In this document: positions 45,609 through 54,358 of the stretch, in pieces
Position numbering within the stretch: position 1 is the first letter of the stretch
How the letters are laid out: each line of letters begins with the position of its first letter
NCBI RefSeq assembly: GCF_002165255.2
Contig: NZ_CP028561.1
Span: 496,001-560,000, forward strand
Direction: 5' to 3'
Origin: Acinetobacter sp. WCHA45
GTDB taxonomy: Bacteria > Pseudomonadota > Gammaproteobacteria > Pseudomonadales > Moraxellaceae
DNA length: 64,000 bases
The notes under the pieces: model-generated
Told to the model about the DNA's origin: nothing
Seen by the model: only the letters and a program-made list of their open reading frames with translations
The model's database searches: none
Program-made: the position numbers and the translations under genes

Positions 45609-45935
45609 TTAGATATTTTGATCAATAAATGCTGCAAGTTTAGAACGAGGTGCTGCACCGACTTGTTGCGCAACAACTTCGCCATTTTTAAACATTAATA
45701 ATGCTGGAATGTTACGAATGTTGTACTTCACAGCAGTGTCTTCACATGCAGTCACGTCAACTTTAACGATTTTGACTTTTCCTGCATATTCATTTGAAAG
45801 GTCTTCAAGCACTGGTGCAATCGCTTTACATGGCGCACACCAGCCAGCCCAGAAGTCAACAAGTACAGGAGTTTCAGCATTTAAAACATCTGCTTGGAAG
45901 TTTTCATCAGTTGTATTAACAATAGTCGCAGACAT
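45609..45935 (-). CDS. trxA: Thioredoxin TrxA with WCAPC active site
   Basis: This 108-residue thioredoxin keeps cytoplasmic disulfides reduced. The fold is standard: VLVDFWAGWCAPCKAIAPVLEDL, KVKIVKVDVTACED and the cis-Pro in RNIPALLMFKNGE. The active site at 32-36 is W-C-A-P-C, whereas classical TrxA has C-G-P-C; the codons read TGT GCG CCA TGT. An Ala here may shift redox potential slightly. It lies upstream of rho on the same strand. Confidence 0.95.
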   Translation of the reverse strand: MSATIVNTTDENFQADVLNAETPVLVDFWAGWCAPCKAIAPVLEDLSNEYAGKVKIVKVDVTACEDTAVKYNIRNIPALLMFKNGEVVAQQVGAAPRSKLAAFIDQNI

Positions 45936-46208
45936 AAGGTTACTCCAAATTTAATAAATAAAGTGCAAATTCGTTCATCATCAGCATGAATCTTACATTG
46001 CTACTTTACTCAATGTAAGGGTTTGTTCTGATTATTCAAGTTTCAAAATGAAAAGTCTAATGGATGCTCACGATGTTGATTATCGGCTTCTACAATCATT
46101 TATAGCTCAAAAGCGAAAATACGCACCTATTATTGCTTAAAATGACTTTAAAATTATTGGCGTGTGAATTACTCTAATGCGTGAATTGAGCATAGGTTTA
46201 TATGAATA

Positions 46209-47729
46209 ATGTCTGATTTTCTGATTGATGAAGAATTACTTGCTGCAATTGATATGGGGTCGAATAGTTTCCACTTGGCGATTGCTCGTGTTGATCACGG
46301 TGAAGTGAAAAAAGTTGCTTCAATGTCAGAAAAAGTACAATTAGCAGCTGGGCTGGATGAAAATAAAAATTTAACAGAAGCTGCGCAACAGCGTGGACTT
46401 GCGTGTTTGGCTCGTTTCGTAGGTCGTTTAAGCTCTGTTCAAGCAAATCGTCTAAGAATTGTGGCGACAAATGCTTTAAGACAAGCAAAAAATGGTCATG
46501 AATTTATTCAAAAAGCAGCTGAAATTTTACCAAAACCCATTGAGATTATTGCTGGACGTGAAGAAGCACGTCTGATTTATTTAGGCGTTTCACACACGAT
46601 GGCTAATGGTGGTCGACGTTTAGTGATTGATATTGGTGGTGGTTCAACAGAGTTCATCATTGGCGAAGAGTTTGAACCGCTACACACTGAATCGTTGCAA
46701 ATGGGTTGTGTCGCTTACAGTAAAGCTTATTTTGCTGATGGTGAGATTTCAAGCAAGGCTTTTGATAAAGCTGTTGTCGCAGCGCGTAAAGAACTCTCTG
46801 CGATAGCCAACACCTATAAAGCAGAAGGTTGGGATACTGTTGTTGGCTCAAGTGGAACAATCAAAGCTTGTCGTCAAATTACTGTAAATCTTGGTTTGAG
46901 CGATGAACAAGAAAATTTAACTCGTGAAGGTTTATATAAGTTAAAAGATCGTTTGCTCAAATTTAAACATATTTCTGAAATTGATTTTGAAGGTCTACGT
47001 GAAGATCGACGAGCAGTTTTGCCAGCAGGTCTTGCGATTTTATATGCCATTTTTGAAGTGTTAGAGCTTGATAAATTGGCATATTCTGATGGTGCTTTGC
47101 GTGAAGGCGTGATGTATGACTTACTTGGTCGCTTCAAACATGAAGATATTCGTGACCGAAGTGTGCAAGCCTTAATGGGACGTTATAATGCAGACCCAAA
47201 GCAAGCGGAACGTGTCGTAAATACAGCACAACAGCTATTTGATGGTGTGGCGAATGCTTTAAATTTAACGACTGAAGACAGTGACTTACTGCGTCGTGCA
47301 GCTTATTTGCATGAAATCGGTTTAGCAATTAGCCATGGTGGCTACCATCGTCATGGTGCATATTTATTACAGCACTCCGATATTCCCGGTTTTTCACAAA
47401 TTGATCAAAATCATCTATCTCATTTAGTTTCACATCATCGTCGTAAGTTACGGGCTGATGCAAAAAATGACGTTCTAAAAGTTGGTGGTAGTCATTTATT
47501 GTATCTCTGCTTGTTGCTTCGTCTCGCTGTTTTGCTGAACCATAGTCGTAGTGATCAGATGCTTCCTGCCATTGAACTGAGCGTTGGAAATGATCAACAA
47601 TGGCAACTCAGCGTTTCTGGTGATGCTAAACAATGGCCTTTATTGGTTGCAGACTTGCATGATGAGCAAGTGCAATTTAAACATTGGGACATTGAGTTAA
47701 ATATTCAGTCAGACAATTTTGTTGATTAA
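46209..47729 (+). CDS. ppx: Exopolyphosphatase Ppx/GppA family
   Basis: This 506-residue enzyme releases phosphate from polyphosphate or converts pppGpp. The sugar-kinase/actin fold has LLAAIDMGSNSFHLAIARV near 9-27, ATNALRQAKNG, the phosphate loop RRLVIDIGGGSTEFIIG near 137-153 and VGSSGTIKA. The C-terminal HD-like domain has AAYLHEIGLAISHGGYHRHGAYLL. Length fits Ppx. It faces away from trxA with 273 bases between. Polyphosphate and ppGpp (relA) metabolism are both in this window. Confidence 0.92.
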   Translation: MSDFLIDEELLAAIDMGSNSFHLAIARVDHGEVKKVASMSEKVQLAAGLDENKNLTEAAQQRGLACLARFVGRLSSVQANRLRIVATNALRQAKNGHEFIQKAAEILPKPIEIIAGREEARLIYLGVSHTMANGGRRLVIDIGGGSTEFIIGEEFEPLHTESLQMGCVAYSKAYFADGEISSKAFDKAVVAARKELSAIANTYKAEGWDTVVGSSGTIKACRQITVNLGLSDEQENLTREGLYKLKDRLLKFKHISEIDFEGLREDRRAVLPAGLAILYAIFEVLELDKLAYSDGALREGVMYDLLGRFKHEDIRDRSVQALMGRYNADPKQAERVVNTAQQLFDGVANALNLTTEDSDLLRRAAYLHEIGLAISHGGYHRHGAYLLQHSDIPGFSQIDQNHLSHLVSHHRRKLRADAKNDVLKVGGSHLLYLCLLLRLAVLLNHSRSDQMLPAIELSVGNDQQWQLSVSGDAKQWPLLVADLHDEQVQFKHWDIELNIQSDNFVD

Positions 47730-47762
47730 CAATATATCCTTGTTAGGGATTATCTACGACTT

Positions 47763-48587
47763 ATGAAAAATAAAGCAACTCAGTCCAAGTCTTGGGCTAC
47801 GGTTCAAATTGCACGACATCCTGAACGTCCGCAATTTCTAGATTATGTCAGTGAAATCTTTACTGAATTTGATGCTCTTCATGGTGACCGTTTATATGGT
47901 GACGATGGTGCTATGATTGGCGGTTTAGCTCGTTTCGATGGACAGCCAGTGATGGTGGTTGGTCAACATCGTGGTCGCAGTACGCGTGAAAAATTACAAC
48001 ATAACTTCGGTATGTGTAATCCAGAAGGTTATCGTAAATCACAGCGTTTACTTGATATGGCTGAACGTTTTAATCTTCCAGTATTTACTTTTGTCGATAC
48101 CATGGGAGCTTATCCTGGTGTTGGTGCTGAAGAGCGTGGTCAAGCAGAAGCAATTGCAACAAGTTTAGCGCAACTTTCTAGTTTAAAAGTACCTGTGATT
48201 GCGACTGTACTTGGTGAAGGCGGTTCTGGCGGGGCACTTGGTATTGGTGTCGCTGACCGCGTGATTATGCTATCGCATAGTATTTACTCAGTCATTTCAC
48301 CTGAAGGCTGTGCTTCGATTTTATGGAAAACAGCGGACAAAGCTGCACAAGCCAGTGAAGCGCTCGCATTAACTGCCGACAAGCTGAAAGCTTTAGGTAT
48401 TGTTGAGTATGTGGTGGATGAGGGTGAGGGTGCTCACTTACAACCTGAAAAAGTCATGCATGATTTGAAAGATGTACTCAAACAAGCCTTAGAAGAATTG
48501 CAACCGATGGATGCTCAAGCACGATGCGAAGCACGTTATCAACGTTTAATGAAGTTTGGCAGCAGCAATTTAGGCATCGCGTCTTAG
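47763..48587 (+). CDS. accA: Acetyl-CoA carboxylase carboxyltransferase alpha (AccA)
   Basis: This 274-residue subunit transfers CO2 from biotin to acetyl-CoA, the first step of fatty-acid synthesis. Crotonase-fold motifs: [74 protein letters not shown], then [19 protein letters not shown] and [12 protein letters not shown]. The N-terminal coiled segment of longer AccAs (about 40 residues) is missing, which is usual in Acinetobacter. The 3' end overlaps tilS by 64 bases. Confidence 0.95.
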   Translation: MKNKATQSKSWATVQIARHPERPQFLDYVSEIFTEFDALHGDRLYGDDGAMIGGLARFDGQPVMVVGQHRGRSTREKLQHNFGMCNPEGYRKSQRLLDMAERFNLPVFTFVDTMGAYPGVGAEERGQAEAIATSLAQLSSLKVPVIATVLGEGGSGGALGIGVADRVIMLSHSIYSVISPEGCASILWKTADKAAQASEALALTADKLKALGIVEYVVDEGEGAHLQPEKVMHDLKDVLKQALEELQPMDAQARCEARYQRLMKFGSSNLGIAS

Positions 48588-49915
48588 CACAAACACAGCA
48601 TTTTTCTAAAGATACTCAATTCTTAATTGGGTGCAGCGGCGGCATGGATTCCATGCTGTTGCTGTATCTGATGTCTGAACTTTTCCCCACCCGAACCCGC
48701 GCGATATATATTGATCATCAACTTCAATCGATGAGTGAAGAATGGGGTAATTTAGTACAAAAACACGCTGATGCGCTAAAGATTCCTTGTGTTTTGCAAA
48801 AAGTCTCCGTCGAGTCAGGTAATCTAGAGCAACAAGCACGAGATGCGCGCTATCAAGCTTATCATAGACATTTAACTGAGAATGACATTTTAGTACTTGG
48901 GCATCATCAGCAAGATCAAGCGGAAACGCTGTTATTACGATTATTTTCTGGTGCAGGTGTCAATGGTTTGGCCGCGATGCAGCAAATTGATGTTCGGCAA
49001 GATATGACCATTTGGCGACCATTTTTAGCTCTGAGTCGTGAGCAAATTGAGAAATGGTCACAGCAACTGGGTTTTGATTATGTGACTGATCTCACCAATC
49101 ACGATACGCATTATGATCGGGCATGGTGTCGAGAAGAGTTATGGCCTGTATTAGAAAATCGCTTCCCTAAAATGCAGTCAGCTGTGTCACGAACGAGTTA
49201 TCTGATGCAAGATGCTGCAGAAATTTTAGATGATGTGCTGCAAAGTGATTGGAAATTATGTGCAACTGAGAATGAGCTGGATTTAACTTGTCTGTTGGAG
49301 CTATCTGATGCACGAAAACGTCAATTGCTGTCTGCTTGGATAAAAGGTAAGGATCAATATCGCCCAAGCTACGATATGGTACAACGCTTACAACAAGAGG
49401 TTATTCTGGCAAAACCAGATGCTCAGGCAATTTTACATATCAATCAACACTATTTTGTTCGCTATCAGAAAAAATTATATCGTTTAACTCACAACCAATT
49501 ATATGCAGAAAAACAATCTACCATTCTGCCTGCATTATTAGAGCGATATGAAATGGGTGAAACGATCAAAGTTGCGGCTGGAACGTTTAAGATCGAATCT
49601 CAAGCGATTGGTTTTTCATCCCAGCTTTTAGGGCGAGAGTTAAAGCTGCTGAAACGCCTAGGAGGGGAAAAAATTCATCTCTATGGTCGAGTTGGACATT
49701 GGCCACTGAAAAAAGCCATTCAAGATGCACAGATTTTGCCTTGGTTACGTCATACAATTCAAATATTGGTCGTAGATAATGTTATGCTTGGGGTTTTTAG
49801 CCCAAAGGGTTTTTGGTTGGCGCAATCTGATTATTTAGAGCAGGGCGGTTGGCAACCAAGTTTAATTTCTGACTGCAATGACTTTTTTCAGCAATCTTTT
49901 TCATATGATGAGTAG
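48524..49915 (+). CDS. tilS: tRNA(Ile)-lysidine synthase (TilS)
   Basis: TilS turns C34 of tRNA-Ile(CAU) into lysidine, changing decoding from AUG to AUA. The 463-residue protein has the PP-loop [16 protein letters not shown] near 34-49, [26 protein letters not shown] near 127-152, [14 protein letters not shown] and a C-terminal substrate-binding domain. The start at 48524 lies within accA. The next ATG at 48551 would remove part of the N-terminal segment but remain before the PP-loop. Confidence 0.93.
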   Translation: MRSTLSTFNEVWQQQFRHRVLAQTQHFSKDTQFLIGCSGGMDSMLLLYLMSELFPTRTRAIYIDHQLQSMSEEWGNLVQKHADALKIPCVLQKVSVESGNLEQQARDARYQAYHRHLTENDILVLGHHQQDQAETLLLRLFSGAGVNGLAAMQQIDVRQDMTIWRPFLALSREQIEKWSQQLGFDYVTDLTNHDTHYDRAWCREELWPVLENRFPKMQSAVSRTSYLMQDAAEILDDVLQSDWKLCATENELDLTCLLELSDARKRQLLSAWIKGKDQYRPSYDMVQRLQQEVILAKPDAQAILHINQHYFVRYQKKLYRLTHNQLYAEKQSTILPALLERYEMGETIKVAAGTFKIESQAIGFSSQLLGRELKLLKRLGGEKIHLYGRVGHWPLKKAIQDAQILPWLRHTIQILVVDNVMLGVFSPKGFWLAQSDYLEQGGWQPSLISDCNDFFQQSFSYDE

Positions 49916-49918
49916 GAC

Positions 49919-50758
49919 ATGGCGACAACATTGAATCAAAATATTTGTTTTATTGGCGGTGGTAACATGGCGCAAGCCTTGATTGGTGGGCTACTTTCGC
50001 GTGGTTTACCGACGACCCGCATTACCGTTTCTGATCCAGTTGAACAAATTCGTCACATCTTAGAAGAAAAAAATATTCAAACTACAACAGAAAATGTGGA
50101 CGCAATTAAAAATGCGGACGTTGTGGTATTAGCGGTTAAACCCCAAGTTTTGGCAACGGTATTACAACCATTAAAAGGTTTATTGTCAGATAAACTCGTG
50201 ATCTCAATTATTGCGGGTGCTGAAATTCAAACGATTTCAGATTTAATTGGCGGTAGTCAGCGTATTGTTCGTGTCATGCCGAACACGCCAGCATTGGTAC
50301 AAACGGGTGCACATGGTATTTATGCATCTGAAGCAGTAAATGCTCAAGATCGTGAATTAACCAGTCAAATTTTGGCTGCGACAGGTTTAACCATTTGGGT
50401 AGACAATGAAGCGCAAATTGATGCAGTAACAGCAGTTTCTGGTTCTGGTCCAGCCTATTTCTTTTACTTGATGGAAAGTATGATTCGTGCAGGTAAAAAC
50501 TTGGGCTTAGATGAGAAAGTCGCGACGGCATTGACCCTGCAAACAGCGTTGGGTGCTGCACAAATGGCGATTACTAGCTCAAATTCTCCAACAGAATTAC
50601 GTAAAAATGTGACGTCTCCAAATGGTACAACACAGGCAGCTTTGGAAGTGTTTGATCGTGCGCAGATTTCACAAAATATTCAAGCAGCGCTTGCAGCAGC
50701 TCAGAAGCGTAGCCAAGAGCTTGCACAAGAGTTGAGTGACAAGACTAAATCGGTTTAA
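49919..50758 (+). CDS. proC: Pyrroline-5-carboxylate reductase (ProC)
   Basis: ProC makes proline from pyrroline-5-carboxylate with NAD(P)H. The 279-residue enzyme has the Rossmann motif CFIGGGNMAQALIGGLLSRG, VVLAVKPQVLATVL, IVRVMPNTPALVQTGAHGIY and the C-terminal AVSGSGPAYFFYLMESM with VTSPNGTTQAALE. It begins three bases after tilS and is followed by yggT after 16 bases, the common proC-yggT order. Confidence 0.96.
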   Translation: MATTLNQNICFIGGGNMAQALIGGLLSRGLPTTRITVSDPVEQIRHILEEKNIQTTTENVDAIKNADVVVLAVKPQVLATVLQPLKGLLSDKLVISIIAGAEIQTISDLIGGSQRIVRVMPNTPALVQTGAHGIYASEAVNAQDRELTSQILAATGLTIWVDNEAQIDAVTAVSGSGPAYFFYLMESMIRAGKNLGLDEKVATALTLQTALGAAQMAITSSNSPTELRKNVTSPNGTTQAALEVFDRAQISQNIQAALAAAQKRSQELAQELSDKTKSV

Positions 50759-50774
50759 GTAGGATAAGACAATT

Positions 50775-51344
50775 ATGGGTGCAAGTTCTGCGCTAATTTT
50801 TGGTGTTTTGATCAATGTTGCAATTTTATTGATCTTTTTCCGTTTTTTAATGCAATTAGCGGCAGTCAGTCCATACAATCCTGTGGTTCTTTCAACCGTG
50901 AAAGCGACCAAGATTGTGGATGTTTTTAGCCGTATTTTTCCTACTCTAGGCAAAGGTCGTGTCAATTTAGCCGCAGTTGCTTTGTTGGTGGTATTGTACT
51001 TACTGAAAATTTTTGGGTTGATGTATTTGTCAGGACAAATGCCACATAGTGCGGTGTATCTTGTGATCACGACATTTGTAACAATGATCCAAGATTTAAT
51101 TCGTTTCTGTCGTTATTTGATTTTTGCAACCATCATTTTGAGTTGGGTGGTGATGTTTACGCAGTCACGATCACCTTATATTGAAGTGATTCAAGAGCTT
51201 GCAGAACCTTTACTTGCACCATTTCGTCGTCTGTTACCGAATATGGGGATGATTGACCTATCTCCAATTTTGGCTTTCTTAGCTTTATATATTGCTGAGA
51301 TCTTAATGAATGAAGCAGCTAAAGTTCTTTTAACAGGTCTTTAA
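50775..51344 (+). CDS. yggT: YggT-family membrane protein
   Basis: This 189-residue inner-membrane protein is made of two YGGT repeats, each with two hydrophobic helices. The first holds LIFFRFLMQLAAVSPYNPVVLSTVKATKIVDVFSRIFP and the second ATIILSWVVMFTQSRSPYIEVIQELAEPLLAPFRRLLPNMGMIDLSPILAFLALYI. The family is linked to osmotic tolerance and SepF-like division genes in other bacteria. Molecular function is unknown. It ends before a terminator shared with polA. Confidence 0.9.
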   Translation: MGASSALIFGVLINVAILLIFFRFLMQLAAVSPYNPVVLSTVKATKIVDVFSRIFPTLGKGRVNLAAVALLVVLYLLKIFGLMYLSGQMPHSAVYLVITTFVTMIQDLIRFCRYLIFATIILSWVVMFTQSRSPYIEVIQELAEPLLAPFRRLLPNMGMIDLSPILAFLALYIAEILMNEAAKVLLTGL

Positions 51345-51357
51345 TCTGCTTCAAAAT

Positions 51358-51391
51358 AAAAAAGGACTGTAGTTGATACAGTCCCTTTTTT
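51358..51391. terminator. Bidirectional terminator, yggT / polA
   Basis: AAAAAGGACTGT pairs with ACAGTCC(C)TTTTTT around a seven-base loop, with one extra C. It lies between converging genes. Confidence 0.88.
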
Positions 51392-51403
51392 ATTTATATT
51401 ATT

Positions 51404-54169
51404 TTAGTGAGCAGCATCCCAGTTAAGACCTTGCCCAACTTCAACCACAAATGGCACTGAAATTTCTAATACCGATTGCATCACTTCAGCAATTTGTTTT
51501 GAAAGTTCATCTGCAATAGCGACATCTGCTTCAAATACCAATTCATCGTGGACTTGTAATAACAGCTTAGCCTGATCTTTTGGTAGGACTTTATCAACTG
51601 CAATCATGGCGAGTTTAATGATATCAGCAGCACTTCCTTGCAATGGTGCATTGATTGCTGCGCGTTCGGCTGCCTGTTTGATCATTTTATTGGTTGCCAT
51701 AATGTCGGGTGTATATAGACGACGACCTAAAATGGTTTCAACAAAGCCTTGTTCACGTGCAATCTGACGGGTACGTTCCATATAGTCGAGTACGCCCGGA
51801 TAGCGTTGGAAATAGCGTGCAATATAGCTACGAGATTCTTCGCGTGTAAAGCCCAGTTGACGAGTAAGCCCAAACTCAGACATGCCATAGAGTAGACCAA
51901 AGTTAACGGCTTTAGCTTGTCGACGTTGATCATGAGTGACATCTTCAATCGCAATTCCCAAAACTTCAGCGGCAGTACGACGGTGTACATCTTGGCCTTG
52001 TTGGAAAGCATGCACTAACGCATCATCTTGCGAAAAATGTGCCATTAAGCGTAGCTCAATTTGTGAATAATCGGCTGCGAGTAATACACGACCTTCAGGC
52101 GCAATAAAGGCTTTACGAATCTGACGGCCAATTGGTGTACGAATTGGAATATTTTGCAAATTTGGATCAGTGGAAGATAAACGCCCAGTTGCCGTGAGTG
52201 CTTGGTGATAACTGGTATGTACACGATGCGTTGCGTCATGTGATTGCTCGATCAAGCGATCAGTATAAGTATTTTTGAGTTTTGCTAATCCACGATGTTC
52301 TAAAATGACTTCAGCTAAAGGATGTTCGATTTTCTCTAAAATACTTTCACTGGTGCTGTATTGACCCGTGGCAGTTTTCTTACCACCTTTAAGTCCAAGC
52401 TTATCAAATAGGACTTCACCCACTTGTTTAGGTGATGCGATATTAAAGGCTTCACCTGCTAATTCAGTTGCTTGGTTTTCTAAAGTTTGTATCGTTTCAG
52501 AGAACTCAACACTGAGTTGATCCAAAAATTGATGATCCAGTTTAATTCCATCTTCTTCCATACCTGTAAGCACACGTGCTACAGGCATTTCAATATTATG
52601 TAGAATATGAACAAGTTCAGGGTGGCTTTGAAGTTTTGCTTTTAATACTTCATAAAGACGGTAAGTGACATGTGCATCTTCAGCAGCATAATGTGCCGCT
52701 ATTTCTAATTCAATCTGATTAAAGGTTTTTTGCTTTACGCCTTTACCTGCGATTTGTTCAAAAGTGGTGGTCAAATGGCTGAGATAAACACGAGCTACAT
52801 CATCCATCCCATGACGGGTTGCCGCTGCATTGAGTACATACGAGGCAAGCATGGTATCGAAATACCAGCCTTGAATCGTGATACCGTGATTAGCAAAAAT
52901 ATGCGCATCATATTTTAAGTGATGACCAATTTTCTTGATTTGCTCATTTTCTAAAATTGGTTTGATCTGAGCTAATAATGTTTCACGGTTGAGTTGAACA
53001 GGCGCACCTTCATAGTCATGTGCAACAGGTATATAGTAAGCATCATGAGCATCGAATGCGATTGAGAAGCCGACTAACTCAGCAACACGATAATCTAGAT
53101 TAGTAGTTTCAGTATCAATTGCAAAATGATCAGCATGCTGCATACGTTGAAATAAAGCATCCCAAGCATCTTGGGTTAATACAGTGTGATAGGTTGCAGT
53201 TCCGAGTTGATCATCTTGACTAGAAAGGTTAGCATGATCCTCAGTGACCACTTGCTCAACTTTTTGTTCGGCTTTGACAATACTTTGAGATGTTTGTTGG
53301 TAAGCTGCATTATTTGGATTGTTGGGATGGTCTAAAGATTGTAATTGGTTACGGAATTCTAGTTCTGTATAGAGGTCACGTAATTGATCTACATTTGGAT
53401 TGCTTAGTTTTAAATCATGCCAATCTAAAGCTAAATCTAGATCACAGACAATACTGGCCAGTTGATGGTCAATCTTAATATTCTCTAAATTGTCTTTAAT
53501 ATTTTGGCTGATTTTGCCTTTCAGTTGATCAACATTGGCAATAATATTATTTAATGAACCATATTCAGTCAGTAGTTTTGCGGCAGTTTTTGCACCGACA
53601 CCTGGCACTCCCATGATACCGTCAGAAGCATCTCCCATCAGGGTGAGATAATCAATAATTTGATGAGGATGTACGCCAAATTTTTCTAATACTCCAGCTT
53701 CATCTAACACACGTTCTTTAAAACTATCTTCGAGTTTAACGTGTTCATTAACCAATTGTGCCATGTCTTTGTCACCTGTTGAGATCAAGACATGGTGACC
53801 TTCAGCCAACGCACGTTTAGTGAGTGTGCCAATAATATCATCGGCTTCTGCACCTGGAAGACTATACAGAGGAATTCCTTGAGCTTTGATTAATGCATGC
53901 AAATACGGAATCTGTTGCGACAGTTCCTCTGGCATGCTTGGACGGTCACCTTTATAAATAGGTGATAATTTATGGCGAAAAGTTGGTTCTGGTGTATCAA
54001 AAATCACAGCCATATGAGTAGGCTGAATACGACGCATTAACTTTTGAATTGCTGAAATTGCGCCACGGATTGCGTTGGTGTGTAAACCTGTAGAGGTTGT
54101 TAATGGCGGTAAAGCGTGAAAAGCACGAAATAAAAAATAAGACCCGTCAACCAAGACAAAAGGTGGCAT
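51404..54169 (-). CDS. polA: DNA polymerase I (PolA)
   Basis: This full-length polymerase has 921 residues. The 5'-3' exonuclease (1-290) has LVDGSYFLFRAFHALP and GVPGVGAKTAAKLL. The 3'-5' proofreading domain (about 325-510) keeps the metal-binding DTETTNLDY and YAAEDAHVTYRLYE, so it is active. The polymerase domain has LLAADYSQIELRLMAHFS (motif A), RRQAKAVNFGLLYGMSEFGL (O-helix) and LLQVHDELVFEAD (motif C). It fills gaps after Okazaki priming and repair. It is a single gene. Confidence 0.97.
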   Translation of the reverse strand: MPPFVLVDGSYFLFRAFHALPPLTTSTGLHTNAIRGAISAIQKLMRRIQPTHMAVIFDTPEPTFRHKLSPIYKGDRPSMPEELSQQIPYLHALIKAQGIPLYSLPGAEADDIIGTLTKRALAEGHHVLISTGDKDMAQLVNEHVKLEDSFKERVLDEAGVLEKFGVHPHQIIDYLTLMGDASDGIMGVPGVGAKTAAKLLTEYGSLNNIIANVDQLKGKISQNIKDNLENIKIDHQLASIVCDLDLALDWHDLKLSNPNVDQLRDLYTELEFRNQLQSLDHPNNPNNAAYQQTSQSIVKAEQKVEQVVTEDHANLSSQDDQLGTATYHTVLTQDAWDALFQRMQHADHFAIDTETTNLDYRVAELVGFSIAFDAHDAYYIPVAHDYEGAPVQLNRETLLAQIKPILENEQIKKIGHHLKYDAHIFANHGITIQGWYFDTMLASYVLNAAATRHGMDDVARVYLSHLTTTFEQIAGKGVKQKTFNQIELEIAAHYAAEDAHVTYRLYEVLKAKLQSHPELVHILHNIEMPVARVLTGMEEDGIKLDHQFLDQLSVEFSETIQTLENQATELAGEAFNIASPKQVGEVLFDKLGLKGGKKTATGQYSTSESILEKIEHPLAEVILEHRGLAKLKNTYTDRLIEQSHDATHRVHTSYHQALTATGRLSSTDPNLQNIPIRTPIGRQIRKAFIAPEGRVLLAADYSQIELRLMAHFSQDDALVHAFQQGQDVHRRTAAEVLGIAIEDVTHDQRRQAKAVNFGLLYGMSEFGLTRQLGFTREESRSYIARYFQRYPGVLDYMERTRQIAREQGFVETILGRRLYTPDIMATNKMIKQAAERAAINAPLQGSAADIIKLAMIAVDKVLPKDQAKLLLQVHDELVFEADVAIADELSKQIAEVMQSVLEISVPFVVEVGQGLNWDAAH

Positions 54170-54358
54170 TATGCAAATCCTTATTATGAACTAAATGCCA
54201 TTTTACGTGAAAAAGTAGTAGCTGTCCTTGTTGTCTTGTAGAGCAGTGGCAAACTGTGTCGCATTAAATAATTGCAGTATTTTGTATGTAAAAATGGCTG
54301 CTTATCAAGTGATCAAGTAAGATAACTTAAATGAAGCTGTCATAATTGATCTAAGTCT

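Noticed and set aside
50669..51070. 133-codon minus-strand frame over proC-yggT
   Set aside because: It spans two good genes on the opposite strand and has no signal or family feature.
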